In this document: in pieces, positions 44,903 through 57,185 of the stretch
How positions within the stretch are numbered: the first letter of the stretch is position 1
Layout: every line of letters starts with the position of its first letter
DNA from: Marsupella aquatica
Taxonomy: Eukaryota; Marchantiophyta
Assembly: GCA_973895155.1 (NCBI GenBank)
Contig: OZ316891.1
Span: forward strand, 25,606,001 to 25,670,000
Direction of reading: 5' to 3'
DNA length: 64,000 nt
Position numbers and translations under genes: made by a program
The notes under the pieces: model-generated
What the model saw: the letters and a program-made list of their open reading frames with translations, nothing else
The model's database searches: none
Told to the model about the DNA's origin: nothing

Positions 44903-46266
44903 TTTAATCGCCACTCTCGTTTTCATTCGTCTCAATTGATGTACTGATGAGTTAAATCATCATTAAATCCAACAAGTTTATTGTTGCTGCTTCACTTAAG
45001 CTGTATAACACATTCTTTGAAAGTATTGTTACTACTAAGCACTATGGTGTTTCCAACTTCTCAAACGGAACTACAGTAGTTCCCCCAACTCTGAATCTGA
45101 TGTGACGATATTCACAGATGGTGCCCGACCACCTTAGTAGCAGTAAATCTCCTCCCACATGACGTCCTGACTTCATAGCACATTTCCACTATCAACACTA
45201 ACGGTATGAACATTTAGTGTTTTGTTTGGAAATCACCATCGATGATAAATAATGTGTAAGGTTAAGCATTCGCTTCTCCCAAATCAGAGCCCGGGAGCTT
45301 TTAGCCCGAGGTGTTTTTCTTTGGGAGAATGCCATTGTGAAAGTGTACTACCATACGTTAGGCATTTACTTTCCTTCACCATCTCTAAATGTGAGAATTA
45401 AAAAGTGTTTTCATTGATTACGACAAGTTATGAAGTACTTGGAAAGGACCTCGCCTTACCTCCATTGCTCCAAAATCTAAGGGAAATGCACGTTGCAGCT
45501 ATGCTGGACTTCCAACATCCATGCATCCATCCAGAGACCGATACTAACCATAACTTATATTCATTACATTTTACATTCCACCAGGGGCGCCAGCTTGCCG
45601 GATGCTTCTCAGATAAAAGAAACTCCTTTTAAGCTCACCTGCTCCAAATAGTGAAATACCTGGAACTGCCAACCTAGAAATGCCTAAGTCTGGGTTGTAA
45701 TTATATTTGTGGTACATCCCATTGCTACACAAGATTTAAAAAACCCAGCAATAGTATATCGAGCCGTTTTGAACCCTGATTAGCCATAAAACGCTTTTAT
45801 GATCGACTGCTCCAGAGCACCTGCGGACAGACAAGAATAAGTTATAAGCAGCAATACAACATCCCTACAAAACAAAGAGGCACGCAAGTGCAGAATCTAT
45901 ATTATTTGTCCATAATTCCCACGAGGACAAAGAGCACTGGAAATTCTCAGGTACTATCAAAGGGATTCACGAATACGTGAAACACCCGTTCAACTCAATC
46001 AAAGTCACATCATGATCATGACTAGTGACAGATTCTGGTAACCTTTACATGTTACTCCTAGTATAGATATATTTTGGGGGCCAGAATGAACTGCCCAACT
46101 CTGTTCTTCCTTTAACCGCAGGCTCGTAAACCTCGGCGCACAACCACTGCAAGCTACAAACATTTGTGAGGGCTGTAACTATTGTCCTTACCTTCTAAGG
46201 GGTGCATAGCTCCTCCGATGCAGTTCCAGACCCACAAAAAAAAGTGGCCATCTATCTTCATAGAAC
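44903..46266. other. Intergenic spacer between ribB and the SET gene
   Basis: The two genes converge here. No ORF with protein features is present. The segment at 46280-46470 is the last intron of the SET gene. Confidence 0.4.
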
Positions 46267-49200
46267 TCACTCACCAAATACCTGAAACGAGCGAAAATAA
46301 TCTCAGCACAAGCAGTCACCTTTAAACTAAAGCATGATACCATGGCATCAAAGAGCAGTTTTAAGAAGAATTGTGGTATTGAAGACAAATGCAAACTAAG
46401 GCCTCTACAGTCAGTCGACAAAGTCAAAACTCTCTGTAGATATCAACTCCAAGAATGGGTTGAAAACTTACCCAGGGAGTCATAAAGCCCTTGTCATCTA
46501 GCAAGCCCAGATCTCTCAGTCTCCTCTCTGCATAGAATTCCAGCGTTTCACACCGAGCTAAATGGGCCTCAAACCATGCTTGCACTTCTTCCAGAACACG
46601 CTTCTCACCCAATCTAATCACAACGGCCATTTCTAATCTTGGGTCATCTATTCCTTCCTCGAGCAACCTAACATCCTGCAACAAGAAGAAAAACGTGAGT
46701 TTCAGTCTCCCTTAGATAACAATTTTGTGAAGTGGTGTTCAACACCCTTCCCATACCAAAAACGACTAAATGCATCCCCAACCGACAAGAGATGACATAC
46801 AGTCATAAAAAATACGCATGAAACCCGAAAGAGTGAAAAGTAACTGGCTACTCCTAAAGGGAAATTTCGACACTTCTTCAAACTAAGGGTGCCCTTGTAG
46901 GCATGATACCTTCCGAGAATGCTCGTCTTATCACTACTTACGTAAGACTATCAAGGATCAGCTTTAGTAGTAAAGCTGTATAGAGGATGCACGTGAACGT
47001 CGTCAGACATCTCATACTGAATTGCTTTTCAACTTGCCAACTTCTAAGCTTAACTTGCAGCTCTTGAAAGATATAAGGGCTACTATACTGACGATTACCT
47101 CATCAATGGTTGTGCTATAAGCCGCCAATGCAGCCCTACAACCATCCAATATCGCTGTACATATGGCCTCTTCATTCTCTTTACTCACTGGCAATGAAAT
47201 ATGGCCCCAGACGGAGTTCCTAAAGAGAGCCTGACACAAAAGCCAATATCCATCAGAATTCAACTGTCCCGACTCTTTACATTTTCTGAAAGCATTGTTG
47301 TCAGAAGCACCATAATTCTCCTAGCTGCGAGGTGAACTGCGAGGTGAACATCAAAGATCACCCCAACAAAAGCCGTTGAGTGCCATACTACTGGAGTCAA
47401 CTACATCTTAATTAGACCTCCGCCGAGTCAACAAACAAGGACCAAGTAGCTGTAAGCACAAAAGAACATGGCACGAACGGAAGGCTGTTTCACTATTTAA
47501 CTAATCTTAGTTCAAGCAAGGATCAAATGGTTGCCGAAAGCCATGAATGAATACATGGTTTTTCAGCACATGAGTCCCAATCAGCACATGGGACAGAGCA
47601 AAGACTGCATGCAGGAAATACAAGGTTTTGTAACGAGAGTACCTCTAAGAGAAAAGCATCAGGTCCCTCAATAACCATCAGCCTGAGATAGGTGAGCATC
47701 TGCTCCGGCGGACCCTGGCCAGAGACCAGATCGAAAGAGACTGATGCACCTAGGCCATTGAGCTCTGCCACATCTACTTTATCATCAAAGAAGCGGTCTG
47801 ATTCAGAGATCTCCAACGTTAATGTAAAAGTATCTCTCATAGTACTTTGGACTGCAACCGAAGATCCAGTTCGTTTCTCAACAAAGCCGTAGTCCAGAGC
47901 TAGCTGCCCGTTGCCCTTACTTGCTCCATAGTCCATGAGGATCTGCATTAAACTATGATAAAATTAAATGGGATATCGTGCATGGTTGAGCAGATGGCCA
48001 ATAAAATGCATCTATTAAAGCTTTATTTCAAGTCACGCTACCAAAGACGGTATTTGAGTAGCCATACCAAGCAATGCAAGTAAGGGTTAAAATGATAGAG
48101 ACTGAAAGTTCTGACACTGAGTGGAATTCCTAAGTTTTCCCTTTTGAAACAGAATTTTGGGTTAAACATTGGGTAACAATTCTGTAACCTTGTGCAAATA
48201 GAGAATAGTTCGTCTAGTGAAGTTCGTCCACCCAAAGCAACGGAGTGAATGCTACCTGCTCCCCAGCTTGGAAGTTGCTAACGGCTCGAACTATAAGCAA
48301 ATCCTTAGAGCCGAAAAAACCTGTTCCTCTCCGCAACTCCCAGCTCGGCGTATCAGTATCAGGTACCTCTCCATGATTCACCTGTTTTAACGACGTCAAA
48401 CATTGTTAGATCCCGCGATGGAGATTAGAGATTTAATTTCAACGCGTAATAAAAACAAACAGACAAATGATCCTTTTCAACCCAATCAATCTTATGCCTT
48501 GGTTCAAAATAAATTTGAACTAGTGGACTGAACTGACTTTACTGAGTTTGAAGGGCCCAACTGGGATTTGCGCATGTGATTATCCGAATTGAAGCCCTCG
48601 AGGACCTCACACTAGCCTCACAAAAATCTTCAAAACGTTGTTGTGTTTATCTACAAGTTGAAATCTAGGATTTTACTCTGATGCCTGCCTAAACGTGATC
48701 ATAGCTTAAAATGCAAAACCTTCAACATCCAGATTTGACCAGAGTCTTACAAGATCTGCTAGCGGAACCAACGCCAGGTCGTCCCCAGTAAGTGGCGCAA
48801 ACGTACGCGATCGCAGAATCCCAAACGCCCACATGAAGGCTTCGAAAGTGAAATCCTTGACATCGAAGATTTTGTCGTTTGGGGTGATCACTTCGTTTTG
48901 AACTCGATTAAACTCATTCCCCACGTACTCTCTGAAAGACAGGGTGGACCCAAGCAGCTGCGTACCTACTCAACGTGACGAAATAACTACTTTAGCACAA
49001 CTTACATGATAAGTGTGGTAACTCTAATCTAAGGGGCCAAAGGAATGAAATGAAAGTAGGGGTCAAGTGTGGCCAATTAGCGATAGAATGAAGATAATAT
49101 ACACAGGAAAATAACAACTGATTTGATGGGGAAACAATCTAACACTAAGTTTAGTCGTAGAAGGTTCCACATCCATCAGACATGAACCTTAAGCAGAGTA

Positions 49201-50326
49201 ATGTTGAAAACCAACGATTACACTCTTTAGTTTATATTTTTATCAATTACGGAAAGAATGGATATGGGCTTGCCAGATTCATCCACCTTGCAGCTCCATT
49301 AGCTCTTCATCAGACCTGCCAATTCAACGAGCAATAGAAATAAACATCTACCATTTGATCAGACAAAACGAGGCATACGAGATTTTCTTAGGTATATTTC
49401 GACCTTGCCAAATACTCTTCGGTCCATAGCCCCAGAGAATATGAACATTGTGCGCAGCTATTTATATTGAAGTAATGGTAAAGCCGATATCCTCCTAGCT
49501 TATCAAATCTACGAATCGAATTTTCGGTACCTGAAATCTCTCAAACCCCAAAAACAATTCTACAACTTGACCCTCCGTTGTAAGGTCCGCCGACGATCGA
49601 AATAAAAAAACTCATGTCTCGGTAAACGACTCCTCAAGGACATTGCAAATATTGAATCAATCATTGAAGGAGTGATTCAAACTTAAAATAGAGGAAGAAA
49701 ATTCAGCTCCAGGGAAACAACTAGTCTTACCAGAAAAGGGTTGAATTTAGAGAATGAGGAAGACTTCCAATGTAGGGAAGCCATTTCGACCCGGGGTTCG
49801 CCCTTTCCCAGATCAGAAACAGTGCAAGCCTCACCCACGGCCTCTGCTTTTCCAGGAACCGCCCGATGGCCGACTGCTTCACCGTCTCGAGACAAATCCA
49901 GTTTCCTCGCGGCACCTGCAGGAGCTCCTCGCCATCCCGAACGTCTCTCTGAGCCACCAATCCAAGCCCTTCCCTCACAAGCGATGGCTTCACAGCAGCA
50001 CCAGAGCTCCCCCCACTTCCTGAGACGACTCCTGTCTGCGTCAGCCACGTCCATAACTGATCCACTCTCTGCTCGGTGGACTGATCCACAACAGAGGCCA
50101 CTCCTCCCTGCGCGGCAGAATTGATCACCACATTGAGACTCCTGATGCCCCCGCCAATCCTCCTCCTCCTCCTCCCAATGCGCCCATGACCTCTAACCCT
50201 CACACTCTGGAGCAGAGAGCAGCGCGTCGTAGTGCTGCTCCAACGAATAATTGTTGACGGCGATTGCAGCAGCAACAGGGCCCCAGCCATTGCTCCTACA
50301 GCTCGCTGCGCTTTTCTAAAACTCAA
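46267..50326 (-). CDS. Plastid SET-domain lysine methyltransferase (Rubisco LSMT-like), 8 exons
   Basis: Relatives methylate lysines of Rubisco or fructose-bisphosphate aldolase in the chloroplast. Exons, in phase: 49731-50326, 49287-49315, 48751-48965, 48256-48381, 47643-47942, 47101-47230 extended to 47099, 46472-46675 and probably 46267-46281; about 538 residues. The first 60 residues are Ser/Arg-rich with almost no acid, like a transit peptide. SET blocks follow: GLGLVAQRDVRDGEELLQVP, LALFLIWERANPGSKWLPYI, the iSET region RSRTFAPLTGDDLALVPLADL, then the catalytic VNHG and AGEQILMDYGASKGNGQLALDYGF. The C-terminal part matches the Rubisco-LSMT substrate-binding domain (EFYAERRLRDLGLLDD). 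The final short exon is less certain. No broken site is seen, but the usual NHS is NHG. Confidence 0.88.
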
Positions 50327-53133
50327 TTAAAACTGACAAAAACCCTACAGGACGGACCCTCAGGATTCTTGGTCAGAAAAGGGGTGGGGAGGGAAATGCA
50401 GAAATCGGCCGGGACAGAAAGGGATTGCAAGTGCGGTGGTGGGAAACTCTTACTCAGACAGCGCTGCACTTGCTCCGATAAATGAGTCAATCAAGGGATT
50501 TGATAACACCTCCCTCCTCCATCAATTAGACAGGGGAGTAACAATGCAATTGCAAGCGATTGATTATTGTGGAGCAAGCAAATTCGAAGCGCAATGCAAG
50601 CAATTCAATCATCAGTCAAGGCATTTGACGACCCTTCTCCGTCAATTTGACACGGGCAGTGCAAGGGAAGGGAAGGGAAGGGAAGGGAAGGGACTGGGAT
50701 AGGATGAGCAGTCAGCAGTGATAAGTTGATCGCAACAGAGACCACCCCGCTGTGTTGGAGCAGGGGTTTTGGGGCTGGACAGGCGAGAACGAGGAGGAGG
50801 ATCGATTGTTTCGTGGAGAGAAGAGCAACGCACTCTGTTTCGGAACTCTTGATTTGGATAAGGTGCAGCAGGAAAGCCGCGAGAACTCAGCCCACGCCTC
50901 GCGTCACGAAAAGAAGCTTGAATGGAGTATATACAATAGTATATTGTCACTATAGATGTTGAATTTATAATATTTTCATTATTTTATTTATTTATTTTAC
51001 GAAAATGCCACTATTTGCATATATAGTTTCCTTGTTACCTTGGTGAATACTAAATGGTGAAATTTTTATAAATAAATAAGATGTGACAGTATTGTCAATT
51101 AGAATACCTTTAGTGACAAAGTACTTAAAAGCTTAAAGTATAATATAGCCTGATTACTCTTTCCTTAACACACCTGCCCACATAAGCCCCATCCCTGACT
51201 CTCTAGTGCTCATTGCCCTCTTGTGGTGCCCATATAGAAATCCTATTCCCTGACTCACTAGTGCTCATTGCTCTCTTGTGGTGCCCATATAGAAGCCCCA
51301 TTCCTGACTCTCTAATGCTCATTGCTCTCTTGTGGTGCCCATATAAAAACCCCATTCCCGGCCTCGCTAGTGCTCATTGCTGTCTTGTAGTGCCCACATA
51401 AAAGCCTCATTCCCTGTGTAGCTACTGTAGTGCTCATTCTTATCTTGTGATGAAGAGTGTATTCACCCTTACCATATTCCTGAACTGTGCACATTATAGT
51501 CAGAGCTACAGGTTACCAATACCTCACATGTGATTGTCGTTCAGAAATGTAGGAAAAATAAACTTACAAAAGAAGAATTGTATCCTGTTTCTTTGCCCCC
51601 ATTCCTTTTTTTGGTCTACCCTCTCACTTCTGGTTCCCTAAAGTAGAGCCAGGTCTAGAGGTTTCACTCTAGACACTAGAAGTAGCTTTCTTTGTGTTTT
51701 ATTAGTTAGATATATGTATAATAGTTGGACGGAGGACCAAAATGGACCAACCCAACCCACATAGGCTACCTTGAAATGTTCTTTTTGCTCAGACAATCTA
51801 TCTATTTATCTATAAGTATATGATTTCAATCAGAAGCTACTCCCTGGGCTCAAGGGCTCGAGGGTGAAGTGTCTAGACTGTGACTAAGGGCACAACTGAA
51901 AGTGAGGGTGCTGACAAATTACAGGCAGAGAATGGCAATAAATAAACGGGAAATAGCCAGGAATTCTTCTATTTTTGCAAGATACTTTTTTGTCCTTGCC
52001 TCTATTTACATTCAAGGACCTGGTAATTAGGCTAGTAAGTATATAATCTCACCCCAAAATTATTTCCTGGGCCTATGCCTCTAGACCTTGACTCTGCAGC
52101 ATAACCGAAAGTGGGAGCGCAGGGGGAAAATTATAAATGAGCTTGAATAATAAGGAATCTTTTTGAGGTATTTGCTTGATGGACCCCCAAAATGAAAACT
52201 GTTACTTGATGGGACCCCTGAGGTTTTGGGTATATTCAGTCATATCCATGTAGCACCTTTGTAAACTTTCAGATTTTGACACGTCATCGAATTGGGGTAG
52301 TTTTCTTGATTTGGGATGAGTATAGTAAAACTGCAGGTCAAACGATAGATTGTAATTAGGTATGGGGTTGTAGAAGGGAGTTCCACTCAAATAATAGATT
52401 TTAGTGAGGAGGTATGGGACTGTAGAAGGGGTTGTAGAGGAGAAAGATGAGGAGGGTCTGTCTAGACAGGGAGATGTGATTTTGTATTTGAGGAGGGAGT
52501 TAGTGGGGTTGTCCCTGTGTACTGAAGAGGAAATACAAGGGAGGGTGAATACTTGAACATAATCCTTGGTGACACCATACCAGGTGTCCTCTACCATGGA
52601 CCACCCTTGAGCCGAAGTACTGTTGTGCTAGTGTTACTGAGACCAAATCCGCAAGCAAAGCGACCAATTGAAGGAGGATCTGCTCAACAGAGACTGAGCC
52701 AAATTATACAACATGGACTAATGGAGTATAGCCTCTCCCTCCCTATTTTTTTATGCAACCCATATCCGAACATACCACTTAGAGATTTTGAGGTAGTTCA
52801 AGCATCCACACAAATTGATCATTTTTGCAACCAAAATTCAGTTTTTATTGGCTGAAGGTTGTGATCGAAAGCCTTCCATATTTGTACAAATGGTCCAAGT
52901 CTTTTCATGCTCATCCGCTCACACTACTGGACTCAGTCCATACCCCCAATGCTCATTACATTACCTCCAGGACTACAGTACAGTTGTTAAGTCCAAATTC
53001 TAAGCCGGCATCCTAGATGGGTCTGCAGCCAGAACAAAAGAAAGATATTTCCATACCACACTTTTGTGCCTTAAACAAGGTTAGATGTCGAGAGAGAGAG
53101 AGGTTATTATTTTAATGCAACAATATCTCTGTC
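50327..53133. other. Repeat-rich spacer between the SET and PhzF genes
   Basis: A GGGAA microsatellite is at 50664-50695. Just above 50326 is the likely SET-gene promoter. A 54-60 bp tandem array lies at 51180-51440. Segments at about 51640-51690 and 51860-52110 carry the dispersed GGTCTAGAGGTTTCACTCTAGAC-type repeat. Minus-strand ORF 52202-52597 (131 codons, MVEDTWYGVTKDYVQVF) and plus-strand ORF 52553-52855 have no domain I recognise and are probably retroelement debris. Confidence 0.4.
51180..51440. repeat. 54-60 bp tandem repeat, about 4.5 copies
   Basis: The unit is CTCTAGTGCTCATTGC(T/C)CTCTTGTGGTGCCCATATA followed by GAAGCCCCATTCCCTGA. The CATTG core occurs at about 51211, 51266, 51320, 51375 and, decayed, 51435. 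Confidence 0.85.
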
Positions 53134-55977
53134 CTACAGCAAAAGGACTCCTGTCATGGATGTGGTTGACCTGCCCCTAATGTACACTCTGCCCATCTTT
53201 TTGTCCACTTGGAGGGCCAATACTCCTCCTCTCTTTGAAGCCTGCACTTGGGACAAGACATACACCAATTTTAAACATCCTAGACCAGCACTTGGGGGAA
53301 ACAGTTTGGATGGTCTTAACTTAGAGAAGGCATTGGTCAAGAGCAAGAGATTAGGGCATGTCAAAGCAAGGCCAAGAGAGAGGCAAAACTTTTGAAGTTC
53401 CAAGGGCAAGGGCGGGAAACTTTCTGGCCTTTGAGGTCCCAACCTCAAACTTCATAATAAAGAAAGTGTGTCCCATGTAAGCTTCAGGGGGTAACTACAA
53501 CAGAGGGACACAGTCTTGTGCACTTGTCACGTTGCAGGTAGCAGATCTACTTTTTCCCTATCGTTTCCAAGGGCTGAGGGCCGCAACGTTGAGGAGTGCT
53601 ACATTTGAGTTGGCTCTAAGCCCGCATCCTCTGACAGGGGATGAATCAACAAGCTTAAACCATCAAGATATTCTTAAATAAAAAATATATATCTGTCAAG
53701 ATAACTTTCTTCTTTGGATTCCACTACTGCATGCCAGGCTGCCCATGTGGTTCCAAATATGGCAACGGGCGTTATGCTGCAGAATGACTCCACCAAATCC
53801 GAAGGAAAACATTTAAAGGTGGCTAAGGGGCTAAGACACATCCCCCCCCCCCAGACACAGACACACAGAGAAAACGTACCTGGTGAGCTAGTAGGCTATC
53901 CTTCTCCAGCTTTGTTGACCAATACGGTCCTAGGACACAATGAGCACTTCCACACACAGGATCCTGGGGAATGCAACTGATTGTATTAGAGTTCATAACG
54001 AAAGGGAAGTTTCCATGTAGGTCATTTGAATTGGACATAAGGGAGTAGTGAATGAGTATGACAAGTTCTCACCGTAGAACCTTAGTGCAAACATGGACAA
54101 TGTAAACGAGATCTCAAAATAGTGAATGGAGAAATAAAACCATTTTAGAAAATTATATAGCAGTTCTATGCTATTGCATATAAAGTCTGGCCTCAGGGCT
54201 CAATTGGATCCATTCGGAATGCCAGAAGAACGAGTAGTATACCTCATTTATGCCCACTTTTGGAAAGAAGCACCTAGACACAAAATCGAACCCTGAAGCC
54301 GTTTTCCCTGGAGCCGTAGCAATCAAGCCAAAACTATCGCAGTTGATCAACTCTTGCCAGTTTGGCTGCAGCTTGGCCACATCCTCACTCGATTCAAGCT
54401 CAACCTTCACATAAGATTCCAGAATGAGCTGGACTGTCAAACGAACCATATCCCAAGATCAGGAACAAAAGAAAGCGGGCCTGAAGGCTAAAATTGTGTA
54501 ACACCTGAGAAATTTAACGGATGGACGGAACTTGAGGCAAATAAAAGGGTACTGGATCAAATCTAAAACGAGGCAGAACTGATGAACTGAATGATCAGCA
54601 TCTTGCAACACGCATTGGAAGTCAGGTTTTGAGTTTACAATCAGGTAATTATTAGATCCTTTCTCCGCAGCCACCACTGCCACATTGCTCAAAGTGATAG
54701 GAAGGGCCTCAATGGAAGACGAGACACATGGTGTAGTTGTTATCAAGGGGAAACTCATCTCCACCAGGTCTACTCTGGGGGTCTTTTTCCCCTCATTTGA
54801 AGCAGTCTCAGCATTGCTGTCGTCCGAATCAACGGTACGAATTGATAGAACTCCACTCTTTGTGTGGAAGTATATAATATCCTTCTTACCAACGACCCCG
54901 CTTTGATAGAGCAGATGAGCCGAGGCCAAGGTACCATGTCCACACAGCTTCACCTGAGCACAATTCAGATCAAGTCGTCCTCATTCCTCTCCACACCAAC
55001 TGCTGAATACCTTCTGTTTGTCCAAGAGACTGATACGAATCACAAGTGTTCTCCAAGAAACAACATTATGTTTGGCATTCAGTCCAGAGGAATTTCAAGA
55101 CTGCACTTGACTTCCTTCCCACACGATCACAAGCTCCGCTCACTAAGACCAAAGAGAGAACATAGAGCCTATGGCATCTGCTTAAAAAATTAGTGATTCT
55201 TAAGAGTCATCATGATCCTTTGAGAGAAAAGCAAGATCTTAACTACTGCCAGCAAGGTTGCATGGTTTAATAAAGAAGTAGAAAAGAAGAACCCAATGCT
55301 CAAGAATTCACACGCTTGGAATTAAAACATGTGTAAGACCCAGTGACGTAGACTTCCAGAATTAAGCCCCTGAGCGAAAACTGGGTAAGAGATTACCAAA
55401 CCATCAAGTTCACATGTCAAAACCCACCTCTTCTACAGGAGTAAACCATCGTAGATGGAAATCATGACTCATAGTCTGAGTTTCGCCCAGTGCATTGGAA
55501 CCGTCTCTGCTGTCTATCACGGGCTTCTCTTTCTTGACAAGAAAAGCTGTTTGAGACTGGTTGAACTCGGCTGCGACATCCTGCAACCACTCATCATCTT
55601 TCCATTCTGAGAGCAGAACCACAGCTGCTGGGTGGCCTCTCAAATTGTCCCAAACAAAAGCATCAACCTGCCATGGAAACAAGATGTAAGATCCGAGCAA
55701 TTAGTCTGTCTTCCAATACCCTTCCGGTTCTCTACAAAATTGGAACTTACTGCACTGTGACGGTTTTCAAAGTTCAGCTAGAATTTTCATTTTTGGCTGA
55801 TTCAAGACGAACTCTGACCAACGGCATGTTTGATGCTAGATCAAATTCATGGCAGCTCAGGGACAACTTCCGAAGTTTACAGAGGCTTACAACGGCGTAT
55901 TCGATGGACTGAGGCGACTTGACTAGAGCTTCCACAGCTCCCGCCAGCGGGCGATTATGGTCCATCCCCACGCCCAT
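53134..55977 (-). CDS. PhzF-family isomerase-like protein, 6 exons
   Basis: PhzF-fold proteins are cytosolic epimerase/isomerase-like enzymes; plant members have no settled substrate. Exons, in phase: 55891-55977 (an upstream in-frame ATG at 56094 also exists), 55428-55667, 54639-54953, 54243-54404, 53880-53963 and 53134-53241; about 331 residues. Family motifs in order: EYAVVDAFVWDNLRGHPAAV, WLQDVAAEFNQSQTAFLV (with the conserved acidic residue), LRWFTPVEEVKLCGHGTLAS, GFDFVSRCFFPKVGINEDPV, CGSAHCVLGPYW, and the C-terminal ASKRGGVLALQVDKKMGRVY. The last intron (638 bp) is longer than the others. The catalytic Glu region (usually SETAF) is SQTAF here, so Glu is replaced by Gln; activity may differ. 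Confidence 0.88.
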
Positions 55978-56189
55978 ATTGGCTCTTCGGCTTCGAATGT
56001 CGCCAAACTCGGAGCAGCCAATGTGCCCAATTAGCTTTGCAGAAGATTCTGAAGGCTGATGAAAACCAGAGAGAGAGTGAATTGCAATCCACAAGCCTGG
56101 TCCAGAAACGCTGTGGCGTCAAAGATGGTTTGTGTTTGCATTGCGAATCAGAAAGACCGAGAAGCAAGCACAGAAGCGATGCAAGATCT

Positions 56190-56760
56190 GCCTAGCTCAG
56201 AGGAGGTGGGCTCTCTTCACCGTCGTGCTAATCCATTTGTAGGTTGCACGCCCAGACCAGGCTTGGCTAGCATTGCCTTGAAGGGACATCCGTGGACTTT
56301 GGAGACCACTTCAGGACCGGGCTTGACAGGGACTCGTTAATTGAATTTAATCTTTGGTACGTAGCCCAAAATGGAATCGACCATATATGCCTAGCTCAGA
56401 GGAGGTAGGCTCTCTTCACAGTCGTGCTAGTCGATTCGTAGATTGCAAGCCCAGATCAGGCTTGGCTAGCTGTGCCTTGAAAGAACATCTGTGGACTTTT
56501 GAGACCACTGCAGGACCGGGCTTGCAAGGGACTTGTTAATTGATTTTAATCTTTGACACGTAGCCCAAAATGGAATCGACAATATATGCCTAGCTCAGAG
56601 GAGGTAGGTTCTCTTCACCGTCGTGCTAGTCCATTTGTAGATTGCAAGCCCAGACCAGGCTTGGCTATCATTGCCTTGGAGGAACATCTTTGGACTTTTA
56701 AGACCATGCAGGACCGGGCTTGCAAGGGACTTGTTAATTGATTTCAATCTTTGACACGTA
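56190..56760. repeat. Three tandem 199-bp repeats
   Basis: Each unit begins CCTAGCTCAGAGGAGGTRGG and includes GGACCGGGCTTGCAAGGGAC and GACACGTAGCCCAAAATGGA. Starts lie at about 56190, 56389 and 56588, exactly 199 bp apart. A fourth partial unit occurs at about 56945-57030. The similar 60-codon ORFs in each unit (PSSEEVGSLHRRA) follow from the repetition. Confidence 0.9.
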
Positions 56761-57185
56761 GCCCAAAATGGAATCAACCATATCTGGTAACGTTTCTAAT
56801 CTCTGGCTTCATTCTGAATAACTGTTAGCTTGGAATCGAGTACAGAGCTTGTAGTCACCAGATGGGTACTCATCTTGAAGAAACTTTTGACATTTCGGAC
56901 TTTGCATCCATCTGGTAGACCGGGATTGTTTGATCTCGGTGTACATCTTTGGACTTTTAAGACCGCTGCAGGACCGGGCTTGCAAGGGACTTGTTAATAG
57001 ATTTCAATCTTTGACACGTAGCCCAAAATGGAGTCAACCATATATGGTAACGTTTCTAATCTCTGGCTTCAATTCTGAATAACTTTTAGCTTGGACTCGA
57101 GTACAGGGCTTATAGTCACCAGATAGGTACTCATCTTGAAGAAACTTTTGCCATTTCGGACTTTGCATCCATCTGGTAGATTGTT
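56761..57185. repeat. Second-order duplication of ~150 bp beside the 199-bp array
   Basis: A segment from GGTAACGTTTCTAATCTCTGG to TTTGCATCCATCTGGTAGA occurs at about 56784-56922 and 57045-57182. Between them lies the partial 199-bp unit, so the array grew by duplication of a block containing both units. Confidence 0.85.

Noticed and set aside
49741-50124. Plus-strand ORF of 127 codons
   Set aside because: Antisense shadow of the first SET-gene exon, which is GC-rich.
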